From: Citrus sinensis
Lineage: Eukaryota; Streptophyta; Magnoliopsida; Sapindales; Rutaceae
Reading direction: 5' to 3'
Assembly: GCF_022201045.2 (NCBI RefSeq)
Contig: NC_068556.1
Span: 24,471,501-24,535,500 of the forward strand
Length of the DNA: 64,000 nt
Below are positions 1 through 12,099 of the stretch, piece by piece. The position numbers and the translations under genes are program-made. The notes under the pieces are model-generated. The model saw only the letters and a list, made by a program, of their open reading frames with translations, did not search any database and was not told the origin of the DNA. The number at the start of each line of letters is the position of its first letter. The stretch's first letter is position 1.

Positions 1-800
1 TCTTTCCACATGGGACTCAATACATCATTTAAAAAAAACAAAAACTAAAAATTTGGCAACTATTAAGCAACTCACTATAAAATCATCCAATGTAGTAAAA
101 AAATATTGAGAAAAAAATAAGTACTACAGTACTATAAATTAAGAGTGACCTTTTATATTTAATAAAGATCTAATCAAATAGGTCATACATGATAAAAATA
201 ATCTCTTTAATGTTTCTAAGCTTAATTCATAGTCGTAGATTTGAAAATTATAAAGAAAATTGTAAGAAAAACAAATCAATACCAAAAAAAGTATGATTTA
301 TAACTTTTAAGTCCGAACCTAATTTTTATAAAACAAATAGCATATCTTTAATGTCAATAAAGAAAAAGTGGTAGCTAAAATAAATAAAATCTTGCATCTT
401 AACATTTAAATAACAAGTCGTTGGTACAAATTTCATTAAGTTTAACAAAAAAATAATGAGATAACAATAGGCTAATTTTGTTAGTAGCCGAAAGTTTTTA
501 AGCACTTGAGAACATTATATTAAGATTTTCATTCCAATGATATTCTTTTGAACCATTTTGAAATTAAGCACACCAACTAAAGAGAAGCCAAAATGTACAA
601 CAAAACTTGGATTCAAAAAAATAATTTAGAAATCTGTTAAGTACTCTCTAAACCGTATTACTTATTCGCTAATTATTTAATAAAACAAAATTGTCATTTT
701 TATTGGATGTCGCCGCCATGATGTTGAGATTTGATTAATTAAGGGGACCAAATCTTTTGCTTTAAGAATTTAGTTTATCTTTAATCCTATTCTCACCCGT
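1..800. other. AT-rich intergenic sequence, no gene seen
   Basis: Strongly AT-rich, with stops in all frames and no recognisable protein, tRNA or repeat structure. I see nothing here that supports a gene. Confidence 0.6.
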
Positions 801-835
801 GACACACAGAAACACCAACCCGTGAATTCGTGGCC

Positions 836-845
836 GACACGTGTC
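836..845. promoter_or_regulatory. ABRE/G-box palindrome
   Basis: The perfect palindrome GACACGTGTC contains a CACGTG G-box, the core bound by plant bZIP (ABF/GBF) and bHLH factors. The same ten bases occur again at 3291-3300 in front of the polygalacturonase. Activity is inferred from the motif only. Confidence 0.45.
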
Positions 846-1103
846 AACTCACCATTCCAGCAAAATCATCATAATTCACCACGTCGCTGATCAATCATGT
901 GAATGTATTGCGTTGAACTTCCATTGATCATGAAGTTTGCGGCTGGTCCCACAAAAAAATCCAATCATAGGATACATGGCCCACTTAGCGGGTCATTGCA
1001 TGAATCATCAGCCAATAACTAAGCCCGTGCGGCGCGTGGTGTATCTGAAGACCACACAAACTGCACCAATATTCTCCCGTCTTTACCCACCCGTGAGAGT
1101 CCC

Positions 1104-1109
1104 CACGTG
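1104..1109. promoter_or_regulatory. G-box CACGTG
   Basis: A second CACGTG core, in the context CCCACGTGAC, about 76 bases upstream of a TATA box at 1185. The spacing is that of a real plant promoter. Confidence 0.4.
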
Positions 1110-1184
1110 ACAGACTAAGACAAAGCTACATGCATGCCTAATAGTTCCATTTTTCGCCTACATTTTGCAAAACCGAGTTAACTC

Positions 1185-1191
1185 TATAAAA
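1185..1191 (+). promoter_or_regulatory. TATA box of a promoter with no recognised gene
   Basis: TATAAAA in a good context, followed by an A/C-rich leader-like stretch. The first ATG, at 1296, opens a frame of only seven codons (MACMVVS, then stop). No longer frame that I recognise follows, so the promoter may serve a non-coding RNA, a small peptide or a gene lost by rearrangement. Confidence 0.35.
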
Positions 1192-1209
1192 GCCGCTTGA
1201 TAAGTAACA

Positions 1210-3290
1210 AACTTATAAACATTCCATAAATCAAATTACTCCACAATCAAATTTGCAACCATACATATATAATAGCGTAGCTCTAGGCTTAATATATGGC
1301 TTGCATGGTGGTTTCTTGAATTTAACTGTGGCAATACTTCTCAATCATCATAAAATTCGGCGACAACTTATTGTGGCATCATCTCAAAACACAGTTAATG
1401 TAAGTTTAACTTATACTCATGTTTAAAAAAATTTAATTTATTAGTTCATATTAATTTCACATATTAAAGTTTGATTATATCAATAACTACATTGTTATTC
1501 ATATTAATTTTGCATATTAAAAGTTTGACTAATAATGTATTTCCTTATAATTTTGATATTCACGTTGCAAGTTGACATTCTTTCATACTCTTATCTACCC
1601 CATGAAAAAAAACTCATTTTAATTATTTAATTAATGTTAATAAGTTGCCTACCGCTTTATAAATCTGATATATGTTCACGTTACAACTAGACATTCTGTT
1701 GTTTCAGCTAAACATTTACACCCTGTCGATATCTTACTCCAAACCAAATTATTATTGTATTAATATTAGTATGATGTGTCACGTGAGACATAAAAGTTGT
1801 GTTGGTTGTGCTCTTCTCGTAGGCTTTCGTAAGGAACTTCTTTTAATTTGTTTTTTCGAATTTTATGGACCATAACTTTGGATCAACCCGTGAATGGTTT
1901 AATTCTATATATTGTCGTGAGTATACTTCTTCTCTTCAATGGCCACGAGGAGCAAAAATACAATAAAGAGTCACGAGAGCCTCTTTGCTATATAAGCATG
2001 TACATCAAATTATATTCATTCGATTGCTACTTCTTCTTTGCTATGAATGAATAAATTATCCTCTACGCCCATCACCACAACAAATTAGTATAATCAAATT
2101 AAAGCAACCCCTCATTTTCTATGATTCTTTAGAAGAACAATCACATACATTGCATGTTGACATCACATGTGATCGTTATTTGTTTTCATCATATGTGATG
2201 AGATGGTTACACGTGGCAATGTTGATCATAACATCCCAAATGGAGATGTATGTTAGAGACAGAGAAAAGAGATCTCTGATACTAGTAATCAATATTAAAA
2301 GCTGGTGTCGATACATATATATAATAATTTGAATGACAAAATTATAACTTTTTTTATTCATTAATCCAAGGCATGGATTGCTTTTGCTTTCTTGGATATT
2401 GGGTTCAGGCCAATTGCATGTAATCAATTTCTGGAAAAGTTGATGTTCAGTTATCTTTGAAACGAACGTCATATTCAAGATACAAATCAAAATGGTCATT
2501 TTCCATTAATGCTTGCAGAAAGTACACATATTTCTTTGCATGTAAAACCCTGCTCATTCTTCAGGCCGGACATTTACATTTGTGCTGGCTCTCAGTAATT
2601 CAAAGCGAAATCCCTAACAATTATGTACAGGTCTATATGTAAAATGTGAATATTCGGACTGAAGAAAAACTATACAAAACCTTTAAAGCTTCAAGATTAT
2701 GGCGCAAAATGATTTTTTTTTTTATTTAAATTATAGCATGCATAAGCTAGCATATTTATCCATGTACAAAATCCTAGTCAATTTTCAGATTGGATAGTTT
2801 GTAGGTGGATTGGTACACGACTCTCAATAATTTAGTGTTGAGTTACTAACCATTATATGCAAGTCTGTATTTTGTAAAATGCGTGAACTTTTTGAACCTG
2901 AAAAAAATTATATAAAACTTTGAAAGCTGCCTCCTCGGATTCTGGCACCTCATTCTTGGAATTTTGGACCTCAAATTAGTTCACAAGCTAATTATACTGT
3001 AGAAGATGCATATTTCCCCCCTTCAGCTTACTAAAAACAAGGGAAAAATAATAAAAAATAATAATACAAGAAAAGCTGAGAGGGAGCAACAAGAGATTAA
3101 TGGGCCAGAGGGGACAGAACCAACAAACAGGAAAAGATTAAAAGAAAATGATCTGAGAGAAATTTAGAAGAAGGAACCAACTGAAGAACCAAAAGCATCT
3201 GCCAAATTTCCCTCAACGACCAAACCTTCAAAACCCTCCAACAGCATCAGTTTTTACTAGAGACAATGAATTTTCAATCAAACAGAACTT
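1210..3290. other. Intergenic, unassigned
   Basis: Only short frames of up to about 107 codons, with no recognisable domain. The AT-rich block at 1437-1530 repeats a CATATTAATTT..CATATTAAA pattern. The promoter of the polygalacturonase probably begins near 3000. Confidence 0.5.
2575..2935. repeat. Diverged direct repeat, two copies
   Basis: The block at about 2587-2695 (CTCTCAGTAATTC ... CCTTTAAAGCTT) and the block at about 2819-2930 (CTCTCAATAATTT ... CTTTGAAAGCT) align along their length with many substitutions, offset by about 232 bases. It looks like an old tandem duplication. Confidence 0.45.
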
Positions 3291-3300
3291 GACACGTGTC
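3291..3300. promoter_or_regulatory. ABRE/G-box palindrome in the polygalacturonase promoter
   Basis: GACACGTGTC, identical to 836-845, lies about 52 bases upstream of the TATA box at 3352. Position and motif suggest bZIP or bHLH control of the polygalacturonase, possibly by ABA. This is inference from sequence only. Confidence 0.5.
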
Positions 3301-3351
3301 GAAACTTTTTCTTAGACACAACCTTTTGGACCTATAGCTCTTAAATTTCAG

Positions 3352-3358
3352 TATAAAT
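3352..3358 (+). promoter_or_regulatory. TATA box of the polygalacturonase gene
   Basis: TATAAAT about 177 bases upstream of the start codon and downstream of the G-box palindrome. A pyrimidine-rich leader follows. Confidence 0.5.
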
Positions 3359-3528
3359 TAGACCCTCTGCCCCTCAATGGTCCTCACCTTACATTATTGG
3401 TTTTGCTTGAGGCCTCTGCCTCTCACTTCATTCTTTTAATTCATTCTTTATTCAGAATTTTTCCTGTGAAGTAACTTTGACACATTCTCCATTTTTCTTG
3501 TTTTATTTTCCTGAAGAAATTGCATTCA

Positions 3529-6276
3529 ATGGAGAGTATTCGGGAGCTGTTACTAATTCTACTAGCAGTGATTCTTTTGGTACAAAATTTAAGCAATGTG
3601 GAAGCAAGGTACCATCATCACAAGAAACAGAAAAACAAAGGCTCCACTGTTCCTCCCCCGGCTTCTCCAGAGAATCCTGTCTCTTCATCACCTTCATATT
3701 CTCCATCAGTCCCCTCAGACCCTTATCCGAATGATCCAGTGAATTCCACTGACTGCATTTTTGATGTAAGAGATTACGGGGCAGTTGGTGATGGCTCTGC
3801 CGATGACACCGCTGCTTTCAGGGCTGCATGGAAAGCAGCCTGTGCTGTAGAAGCAGGGGTTGTTCTGGCTCCTTCAGATTATGTTTTCAAAATCACTTCA
3901 ACAATTTTCTCAGGGCCGTGCAAGCCAAGACTTGTATTCCAGGTAAGCATTTACACTAAAAAGTCTCCTTTGTTTCAGCTCATTTCGGTTGAATCATTTA
4001 GAATTTTCCAACCTAACAATTATATCCTTTTGTATGATCATTAAAGCTTGATGGGGTTCTAATGCCACCTGATGGACCGGATACTTGGCCCAAAGCTGAT
4101 AGCCGCAAGCAATGGCTTGTGTTTTACAAACTTGATGATATGACATTCACTGGTAAGGGCACCATTGAAGGGAATGGACAGCCATGGTGGGATCTGCCCT
4201 GCAAACCTCACCGGGTAGTTTACTTTCTAAAACTTACATTCTTTGCCTTAATCTTCGATTTTTTTTTTCCAAATTATTTCTTTCTTCTAACTGCTAGTTT
4301 CAATATGATTTCAGGGGCCTAACGGATCGACGTCATCAGGTCCATGTGACAGCCCTGCTGTGAGTATTATAATTATCAAACTCAATTCAACCATTCAATA
4401 AAATCAATTTTGTGAACGAGTAATGACCATTTTCATTACCTTTTCGTGCAGTTGATTAGGTTCTTCATGAGCTCAAATTTGGTAGTTAGTGGCTTAACAA
4501 TTCAAAACAGTCCTCAGTTTCACATGAAGTTTGATGGATGCGAAGGCGTCATGATTGACAAGCTCTCCATTTCTTCACCAAAACTCAGCCCCAACACCGA
4601 TGGAATCCACATTGAGAACACAAAGTCTGTTGGAATTTACAATTCCATGATAAGCAACGGTAAGGGGAGGGAAAAAACAAATTCAATTAGGGATGATTTA
4701 ATTTCCCACGGCCACGGGTCTATCCTGGGTTTGGTCTTTCAACTTTGTCCAATTCATTTTTCAGCCAGGCAGGCTCGACGATGACACTTTTTGGCCAGTT
4801 GCCATCCCTTATAACTAAGAATGAAATAATTGCCCCCGAGTCCACGGGGTCCTGTCCTGTTCAGGCCACTAGCTGGCTTATTTATTTATTTATTTTTCTA
4901 AATATTTGACTCTTAATTTATCTCAATGCCTCATCATCCCACTTTTCAATTAATTCAAGTATTTCCAATTAAAAATTAAAATAAATTAAAAATAAATGTT
5001 TTTTACTTAATCGTTATTTGGGTTGGTTTTAGGTCACTTTTTTTCAGGCCAGTGTCAGACCTACTAGGTGGAACCGTCATTAACTAATGTAGTAGAATAT
5101 ATTTAATAATGCAAGACGCATCTTTTATACAGGTGACGATTGCATTTCGATTGGAACCGGGTGCTCAGATGTGGATATTGCTGATGTCACTTGTGGGCCA
5201 AGTCACGGGATCAGGTTTATATTCTCTTTTCTTCATAAGAATTGTAACCATGGGCCATGGCTGCTATCTAACAGCTATATTAGTCTTTGTTCAACAAAAT
5301 TCAGCCATATCTTATGATTCTTGGATAATTAGTTGTAAAGTAGAACTTTTCAAAGAACCCTTTTTGCTAGGAAGAAAGCCGTTGCTGTAACTATAACCAG
5401 ATGCAATATTGTTGGCTTTCAACCACCTAACGCCCCCTTACATGTTGCATGAGAAAAACAAAAGAGTCTGCTGCATTTAGTGATTATGAAGGGTATGTTT
5501 GAGGTGTTGTGACTTCTAATCCACAGTTACAAATGGATTGTTCCTAAATGTTAGCTGCTAAGTAAAAGTGGGTATTTACTGTATACTCGCTGCTCTGCTC
5601 TCAAAATTATACAGTCTAGGAACTCATGAACATGCTAAAGTGTCTGAAATCAGGTTAAGAGTGTTTGCTAAAGTAATTTTTTTTTTTTTTTGGTCAAAGC
5701 TTTTCGCTTTTGGAATCACTTTTATTAATGAGGCCAACAGTTTTTAAGTTCTGAACTTAGCTTATGTTCTGCAGCATTGGGAGCCTTGGTGCGCACTATT
5801 CCCAGGCATGTGTCTCAAACATAACAGTCCGAAATGCAATCATTAGAGAATCAGACAATGGCCTAAGGATCAAGACATGGCAAGGTGGCACAGGCTGCGT
5901 TTCCGACTTGTCATTTGAGAACATTCAGATGGAAAATGTGAGAAACTGCATAAACATAGACCAATACTACTGCTTATCAAAGGAGTGCTTAAACCAGACC
6001 TCAGCAGTATTTGTCACAGGCATCACATACAGGAACATTAAGGGAACTTACGACGTACGCACCCCACCAATCCACTTTGCCTGCAGTGACACTGTGCCCT
6101 GCACAAAGATTACAATGGCTGAAGTTGAGCTTCTCCCATATGAAGGACAACTGCTTGATGATCCATTTTGTTGGAATGCTTATGGAACTCAAGAAACTTT
6201 AACTATTCCTCCTATTGATTGCTTGCAAGAAGGGGAGCCTCAATCAGAGCAAGAAGTTTCTGCATACGGCTGCTAA
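3529..6276 (+). CDS. Polygalacturonase (GH28), secreted
   Basis: Endo- or exo-polygalacturonase that hydrolyses homogalacturonan in the cell wall. Six exons were read by hand: 3529-3942, 4047-4214, 4315-4359, 4452-4659, 5133-5214 and 5775-6276, giving 472 residues, normal for the plant clade with an N-terminal extension (At1g48100-like). Residues 1 to about 29 are a signal peptide, followed by a basic HHHKKQKNK stretch and a Ser/Pro-rich linker to about residue 70. GH28 motifs are in order: NTDG (257-260), DDC (280-282), a GPSHG motif with the conserved His303 where most members have GPGHG, and RIK (337-339). The ATG at 3529 is chosen because it opens the signal peptide; the frame just upstream has only a TTG. 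Intron 4 (4660-5132) is the least tidy. The gene is convergent with the boron transporter downstream. Wall location and enzyme class are secure, but the substrate mode is not. Confidence 0.93.
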
Positions 6277-6548
6277 AATTATTACACATTATAGTTGCAT
6301 TTTTCGTTTATGGCAGTAGCATTTTCTGTGATTGATATGATATAGAATAGTAGTGTACAAGAGAATACAAGTGCCATTAGCTTTTATGGCTTTTGATTAT
6401 TATTGGTAGTACTACTTAGGTTCCATCCCTATTAGGGTATATTTCCCTATTGTGTGATGAGATTTAGTAACATGGGTCTGGTTTTTTGGCCCTGTATTTG
6501 TAATCGATTGTAATATGCTACAAGTATTTCAGCTACATTTTTGGTTTC

Positions 6549-6554
6549 AATAAA
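6549..6554 (+). terminator. Poly(A) signal AATAAA
   Basis: AATAAA 273 bases after the polygalacturonase stop codon, in a T-rich 3' region. It is the likely polyadenylation signal. Confidence 0.45.
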
Positions 6555-6599
6555 TATATTAAACTCTTGTTTCCCTGTTCTCAAATGCATGAGATTTAT

Positions 6600-7505
6600 G
6601 GAGTAATGCTGACTTTATGAAAGCAAAACCCAAAGGGTACAGCTCACCCTAAAAAGAAATCAAATAATAAGAGAAAAACGAACGCCGTGAAGTTGTATAC
6701 CCATTTAGATTAGTATTTTTTTGCCCGTTTGAGATTTAGAATCATAAAAATCTACCACACTCTGCAACTTCCAAGATGACTGACTTAATGAATCCTATAT
6801 TCTCGGGGTAGCAACCCTCCCCAGGTCACATCATCAATAACAAGTAACAACACGCACAAAGCGTCTCCTCTATCTCCTCTATCGATCCATATTCAACATG
6901 GTGGCTACTTTGATACTAAAAGTTTGGTACCATTTAAGATTAGCATTTTTAGCCCACACAAGCTTTAGGATATGCTGTTCTAAGGCAAAGCCGGAATGTA
7001 GGGGTCGAATACTTATCAAATGGCAAGGATACTTACTTTTTCATTTCAATTGATCTAGGGAGAAGTGGATGGTGAGCAGAGAACACACTGATGAGGCTGA
7101 GTGCTCTGAACTGGTGTAAGCTGACGTAATCTGTAGTTTCAACTTTCAAATTGCTTAGCCTGCATGCTCTTATGGCTCCAGGGCTTCTATGGCAACTCAT
7201 GTTATGAGCAAGAAAATAAATATCATATGCTAGCACACTCGTGTGGTACTCTGAATAGGATTGTATACTATTATCAACATAATTTCTGCTACAAATTTCT
7301 CCCATATTGTGTATAACGAGGTAGATTATATTACAAAAATAATATTCCAAATCAACCAGAAAGAATAATCATGGAACAATAAAGCTGGGGATGGGCATGC
7401 CATTGCAGGCTGCATGTTCTTCTTAATACCTTTCTTCATTCTAGCTTTAACAGAACATTTAACAAGAAGCCAATACCTGCCGTTGTTTTTCTCTTTTTGG
7501 TATTT
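6600..7505. other. Intergenic gap between convergent genes
   Basis: Holds the 3' UTR ends of the polygalacturonase (+) and the boron transporter (-). No frame or RNA structure that I recognise. Confidence 0.5.
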
Positions 7506-10500
7506 CTAGCCACTTTTACCTAGATTAGATGGTTTTGATTCTCCTGCACTTGGACTGAATGGTCCTCTTGCACGTTGCCGAGGACTTAGCTCTCCTTTTA
7601 GTTCACTTACACGAGGGCTGTATACCTTCTCAGAAACCCGGGGGCTCTGAAGGCTTTTCAATTCCTTTGATGATGTTTCGCTGCAACTGGTATGCTTGAG
7701 ACTGCACATGCGTCTAATCTCACCGCGACTACGAGTAACCATCCCATCTAAAATTTCCCCATCAGATGCAAATGAAGAAGATCTACTCATATCTTTTGCA
7801 AATGAAGTATTTCTACTGATATCTTTTGCAAATGAAGCAGATCTACTCATTTCTCTTGTAAATGAAGTAGTTCTACTCATCTCTCTCTCCTGCCACATAT
7901 TGAAGATACTGGAAAGATAAGCACATATAATGCCAAAAGCCGGTCAAATGGCATCCTAAAGTAAACATACTATCAAAGCCCATACATTTTTCAATAGGCC
8001 ACCAAGTTACAAATATTTATGCATAATGTTTGAATTATTATAAAATAAAATTTTACGATGCCATTGAGGATAACAAGTTTAGAACTTACAGAGGCAAGGT
8101 TGAATGATAATGCTGGTGCCTCTTCATACTCAGCAGCATCTAAATCTTGAAGGTGCGCTCCTTTGAAAAACCTCGGCAAAACATACTGTCGCACTGGAAC
8201 CAGTAGCATGATCATTACAGGGAAAAGTACTCCAGCAATTGGAACCCATGTTATCCCAAAACAGACTAGCAAGTAAGCAGTCTGGAAAATAGTAAATACT
8301 AAAATTGTCTTGAAAGGGACAGTTTCCACAAATGTAGCGTGATAGTTCTCCAGTACTCTAGACAATAAGGGCAAAACAACAAATAAAAATTCAGTTAATT
8401 TCCTCCATAAGAGGCAGGTGGTTAAAGTCAAATTGGGAAGAAGAAAAAGGAACAAAGAAGTTACTTGTATCTTCTGCTCGGAGCAGTGAAGATCAATAAG
8501 ATCCGCTCCCAAAACTGGTTACCAGGTAAGCTTTCAATGGCCATGAAGGCAAAATAGCCCCAAAGTACAGAAGTTGGTATCCTTTTAAGCAAGGGCATGG
8601 CCGCAACACATCCTCCTACCATTGTAGATTGGAGCAAGTTACTTAGCCGCTGTTCTTTCACCTCGACAGGCAATAAATCATCAATCTCCTTCTCAATATC
8701 AAATGCATTCTCGTCAACTGAAGCATCCATTTGGATTCTTGACTCTTTCAATTCTTTTAATCCCTGTTTACAAAACAAACTTTTAGCCAACCTCTCAAAC
8801 ACCCAGTTGATTAGATCTCAAAATGAAATGATTAATTGTTTGATATTGTTGCAAGTATCCAAAAGTTAAAATTTGCAAAATGAACTGTTGGTTCCTCAAA
8901 TTACATTACTAAGTGTATGTTTGTGTTTATTTCGATGCAAATTTACAGGTTCTTGTTACATGGAATAACTACAAATGAATCAATATGTCAAGTCAATATA
9001 CTTGAGCAGAAGATTCCTGGTAAATCAGTGGGCTCTGCATCTGTTGATAAGCTTCTTGCATGCTTCCGTAAACCTGTCCCAAGCTTGCATTATTGCTGAT
9101 ACATTTATGAGCAGTTTCCACAAGCCGATTGCGAAGTAACTGCACAGATTTACAAAAATTGTGGTAAAGCTTTAGTTAAACAAGGAAACATGCCTTGAAA
9201 AGCAGGACACCCTTACCCTTCCTGTATCATTAATAGGTATTTGGGCAATCGAAAATCAGTAGTAAATTCATGCTCAAAAAATAAAAAAGCATGAGATCTA
9301 AATTAATATTAGTTCCCGGAAAGCTTTTAATCCTATGTAGTTAATATGCATACCTGGTGCTTCAGGGTTGCCAAACTTTTAGTATGCATTGGTGATTGCG
9401 GAATAACACCATTTGCTGGAGGTATACCAAGGAGACCACAGATTATGACCTGCAATGAAGTCTTAAAATATCAGACATATGAGTAAAGTTCAATACAAGA
9501 GGAGATGAATAGCCATGGTTCACATTCAAAAGAGAAAAATGTACTGCAAACGAAAAATGAGAAGCTGATTGGAGAAGGCAATTTGAGTACCATCAACCCC
9601 AAAAGAAGTAAATCATAATGGAAAGAAGAAGGCTTTCTCAAATTGAATTCTTTCTGCTGCGCCAGCTGGGATGCAACACTATGGTCAAAATAATAGAGCA
9701 CCGCAATCATTGTTGCGGGAATGAAAGCTCCAATAATGTACAGAAGTGGCACATTCAACATATCCTGCCAGTTTTTAACATTATGCCATTAATACACCCT
9801 TCTGAAGTCAGCAACAGGAAATTTTTAAAAATAGAAGAGAACGATTAGTTCTATCTAAGCTTTCACTTAGCCCCTGCCTTGATGACAGTCCAATTCTCAT
9901 ATGCACCAGGTGACCATGGATTTGGACTGAAGAGGCGCCTAGGAATTCCTTTAGGAACACTTCTAGCTGGTATATATGAAACAGCAGTCCAGACCAGAAC
10001 CATCAGTGGCACACCATAATCTGCTATGAAGCCCCGCAGACAGCCTGTGGAAAAGATTAAAGTGGAGACCTTGAGGCACAAAAATAACAAGTATAGAGAG
10101 ACGTGAACCACAAAATGTTGTTTCCGTAACTGGCTTTAAAAATCATCAATGCTATTATTTTTGTTTATTTTGGCTTTGACAACAATCATGTGATTGGATA
10201 AGAAGTACAGTCAACTATTATAAGGAAACAGAAGCTTAAGAGCTCATTTATTAATTTGTGATAATTGATGATAGCAGTCACTACCACAAATTTTAAACTT
10301 TGGGAAATATTGCTTTTGTTCCTTATCTTCTGACTAGACAGACCAGTAATGACTGCAATTTTGTAAAGACATTCTGCATGAAATGAGACTTACCAGACCC
10401 ATATCGCCATGACCTTGCTTTTCTGCTTCGTAATGCAGTATGTAGAAGGCCAAAAGATAGAACCAAAGCAAACATCCCATTGGCAAATCTCCATGAAGGT

Positions 10501-11632
10501 TGATACTCAATCAACTTTGGATTTTCTCTTTCTGGTACACGAAATTCATCAACTATTCCCTAGGAAATGCAATTGAAATTGTTAGAATTTCAATTTTTGC
10601 ACAAAACATTTGTAGGCCTAATCCAACTAACATAGATACTATCAAATGCTAGCCTTATAATATAATTGCTTCAGTGTAAAATTTAACCACGTGAGAGGCA
10701 CTAAAGGAAATTCTGCATATTCTTTGCGTCATTAAAGAAACGTAGGAATGGGAAAGAAATAAGGAAATATTTTTACCTTGATAGCTTCCTGCATGAAAAG
10801 CATTGCAATAAGAAGGCCAAACAATTCCCCAGCAATACGAGTAAACCTATTGATGATGGAGCAAGCTCCTAGGATGGCCAATAGGAACAGCAAGAGGGCT
10901 GTCCACATGCACACCCTGCCAATTAAAAGCCATGTAAGTTTACCGAACATAAATAAGAAAATAAAGGAAGAACAAAATTCTAAGATAATGAATCATATTT
11001 TAGGTCAAACGTAGAGAGGAAAACGAAAAATACCATCCAGTCCAGGCTAGAAAGAGCTTTGATCCCAAGTCTGACCTGTTTTTTGCAAAATTGAACATGA
11101 ATGTGTACATAATCACAGTTGGCTCTGCAACTCCAAGAATCAGCAATGGCTGACCTCCTATGATAGAGTGTATAATTCCACATAATGCTGTAGATGCTAA
11201 TGTCTGAACAGCAGTGAGAGTCCCATCTGTATGAAAATAGTACCCGTTTCCTAATTAGCTTTTCGATAGCAATGGTCAGAAATTGAGAGATGAGCAACAA
11301 AGTTTGAACTATAATGGCATTTTGTCATGCTACCTGTCTCTCTGTCCAACTGTTCCCCAAATGAGATAACCGGAATTGCTGATGCAAAGAATATATATGT
11401 TGTGGGGGCCAGAATACTACGAAAATTTGTCATAAGTTAGCAGGCCGTCACTGATAAATTAGCAGTAGTCGAAGCTAACTTAGCCAGAAATTTCAAAAAT
11501 TATTTCTCACGATATGTGAAAGATATACCTGAAGCCTGCTCTAAAGCCACCAGTCCAATCTTGCTTGTAACACTTCAATCTCTTTTCAACATCATTCTTG
11601 ATTCCGCGAAATGGCACAAAGCTTTCCTCCAT
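7506..11632 (-). CDS. BOR1: Boron transporter, BOR1 type
   Basis: SLC4-family borate efflux transporter of the plasma membrane, used for xylem loading of boron. Twelve exons, from the start: 11632-11529, 11416-11334, 11226-11034, 10915-10777, 10559-10394, 10044-9878, 9764-9591, 9449-9354, 9139-9002, 8763-8465, 8357-8090 and 7889-7506. Total 736 residues (Arabidopsis BOR1 is 704). The N-terminus [14 protein letters not shown], the core [20 protein letters not shown] and the loop Tyr motifs (YGSM, YQQM), matching the trafficking tyrosines of AtBOR1, are all present. The tail [13 protein letters not shown] is BOR1-like, not BOR4-like. The intron after exon 6 uses a GC donor, forced by the conserved VIK before DMLNV. 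Exon 12 must use the acceptor at 7890, since the one upstream shifts the frame. It opens with four 10-residue repeats absent from the AtBOR1 that I recall. Confidence 0.93.
7770..7889 (-). repeat. Four 30-bp coding repeats in the BOR tail
   Basis: Four consecutive 30-base units code [30 protein letters not shown] and [10 protein letters not shown]. Each holds SR-x-x-S-F, that is R-x-x-S followed by Phe, a basic-directed kinase and possible 14-3-3-like site. The array begins at the first codon of the last exon. Confidence 0.85.
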
Positions 11633-11744
11633 GATTTCTCAGCACTTTCTTCGGTGCTTTCACTATGAGTTAACAAGGCTTAGTTGTTCACAAAGCAATG
11701 TATTTCGGTACTATAGGCTTGGACAAATAATCAATCTAAAATCT

Positions 11745-12006
11745 CTGTTACAAAATAAACCAATATGGCAAAATCAACACCAGCAGTGGAACAAACAAGA
11801 AGTTAAAAAAAAAAAAAAAAACCATAGTGCATGACAAACCAGAAAGAAAGTTAATCTACAAATCACTACCCAGAGTCAAAATTAGCATTACACTATAAAT
11901 CTAGAAGCCTTCAATAATTAAACTACAAACAAACACCCCCCCTCCCCCCCCCCACCAAAAAAAAATGATAAGCTTTTAACTTGCGTTGAAGATTTTTATT
12001 TTTTAC
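11745..12006 (-). other. Predicted 5' UTR intron of the boron transporter
   Basis: On the minus strand, TTTGAAG followed by GTAAAA gives a donor at 12006 and GTAACAG gives an acceptor at 11745. The predicted leader exon 11744-11633 has no upstream ATG. Prediction from signals only. Confidence 0.4.
11936..11955 (-). repeat. Homopolymeric C/G run in the BOR leader intron
   Basis: About 18 C with one T on the plus strand, hence a G-run in the transcribed orientation of the boron transporter. It could form a G-quadruplex, or be slippage-prone and mis-sequenced. Confidence 0.6.
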
Positions 12007-12099
12007 CTTCAAACAATGTGAACACAGAGAAGATATTTGCAAAGAAAGCTCCAAATTTACAAAAGACTGAAAAGGGTTGAGCTTTGAGCTGGGTGACTG

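Noticed and set aside
3477-3734. Plus-strand frame overlapping polygalacturonase exon 1
   Set aside because: Shadow frame. The signal peptide and enzyme motifs belong to the frame starting at 3529.
7890-7910. Upstream acceptor for the last boron transporter exon (giving IFNMWQER)
   Set aside because: With exon 11 ending in phase 0 this acceptor runs into a stop after about 14 codons. The acceptor at 7890 restores the BOR1-like tail.
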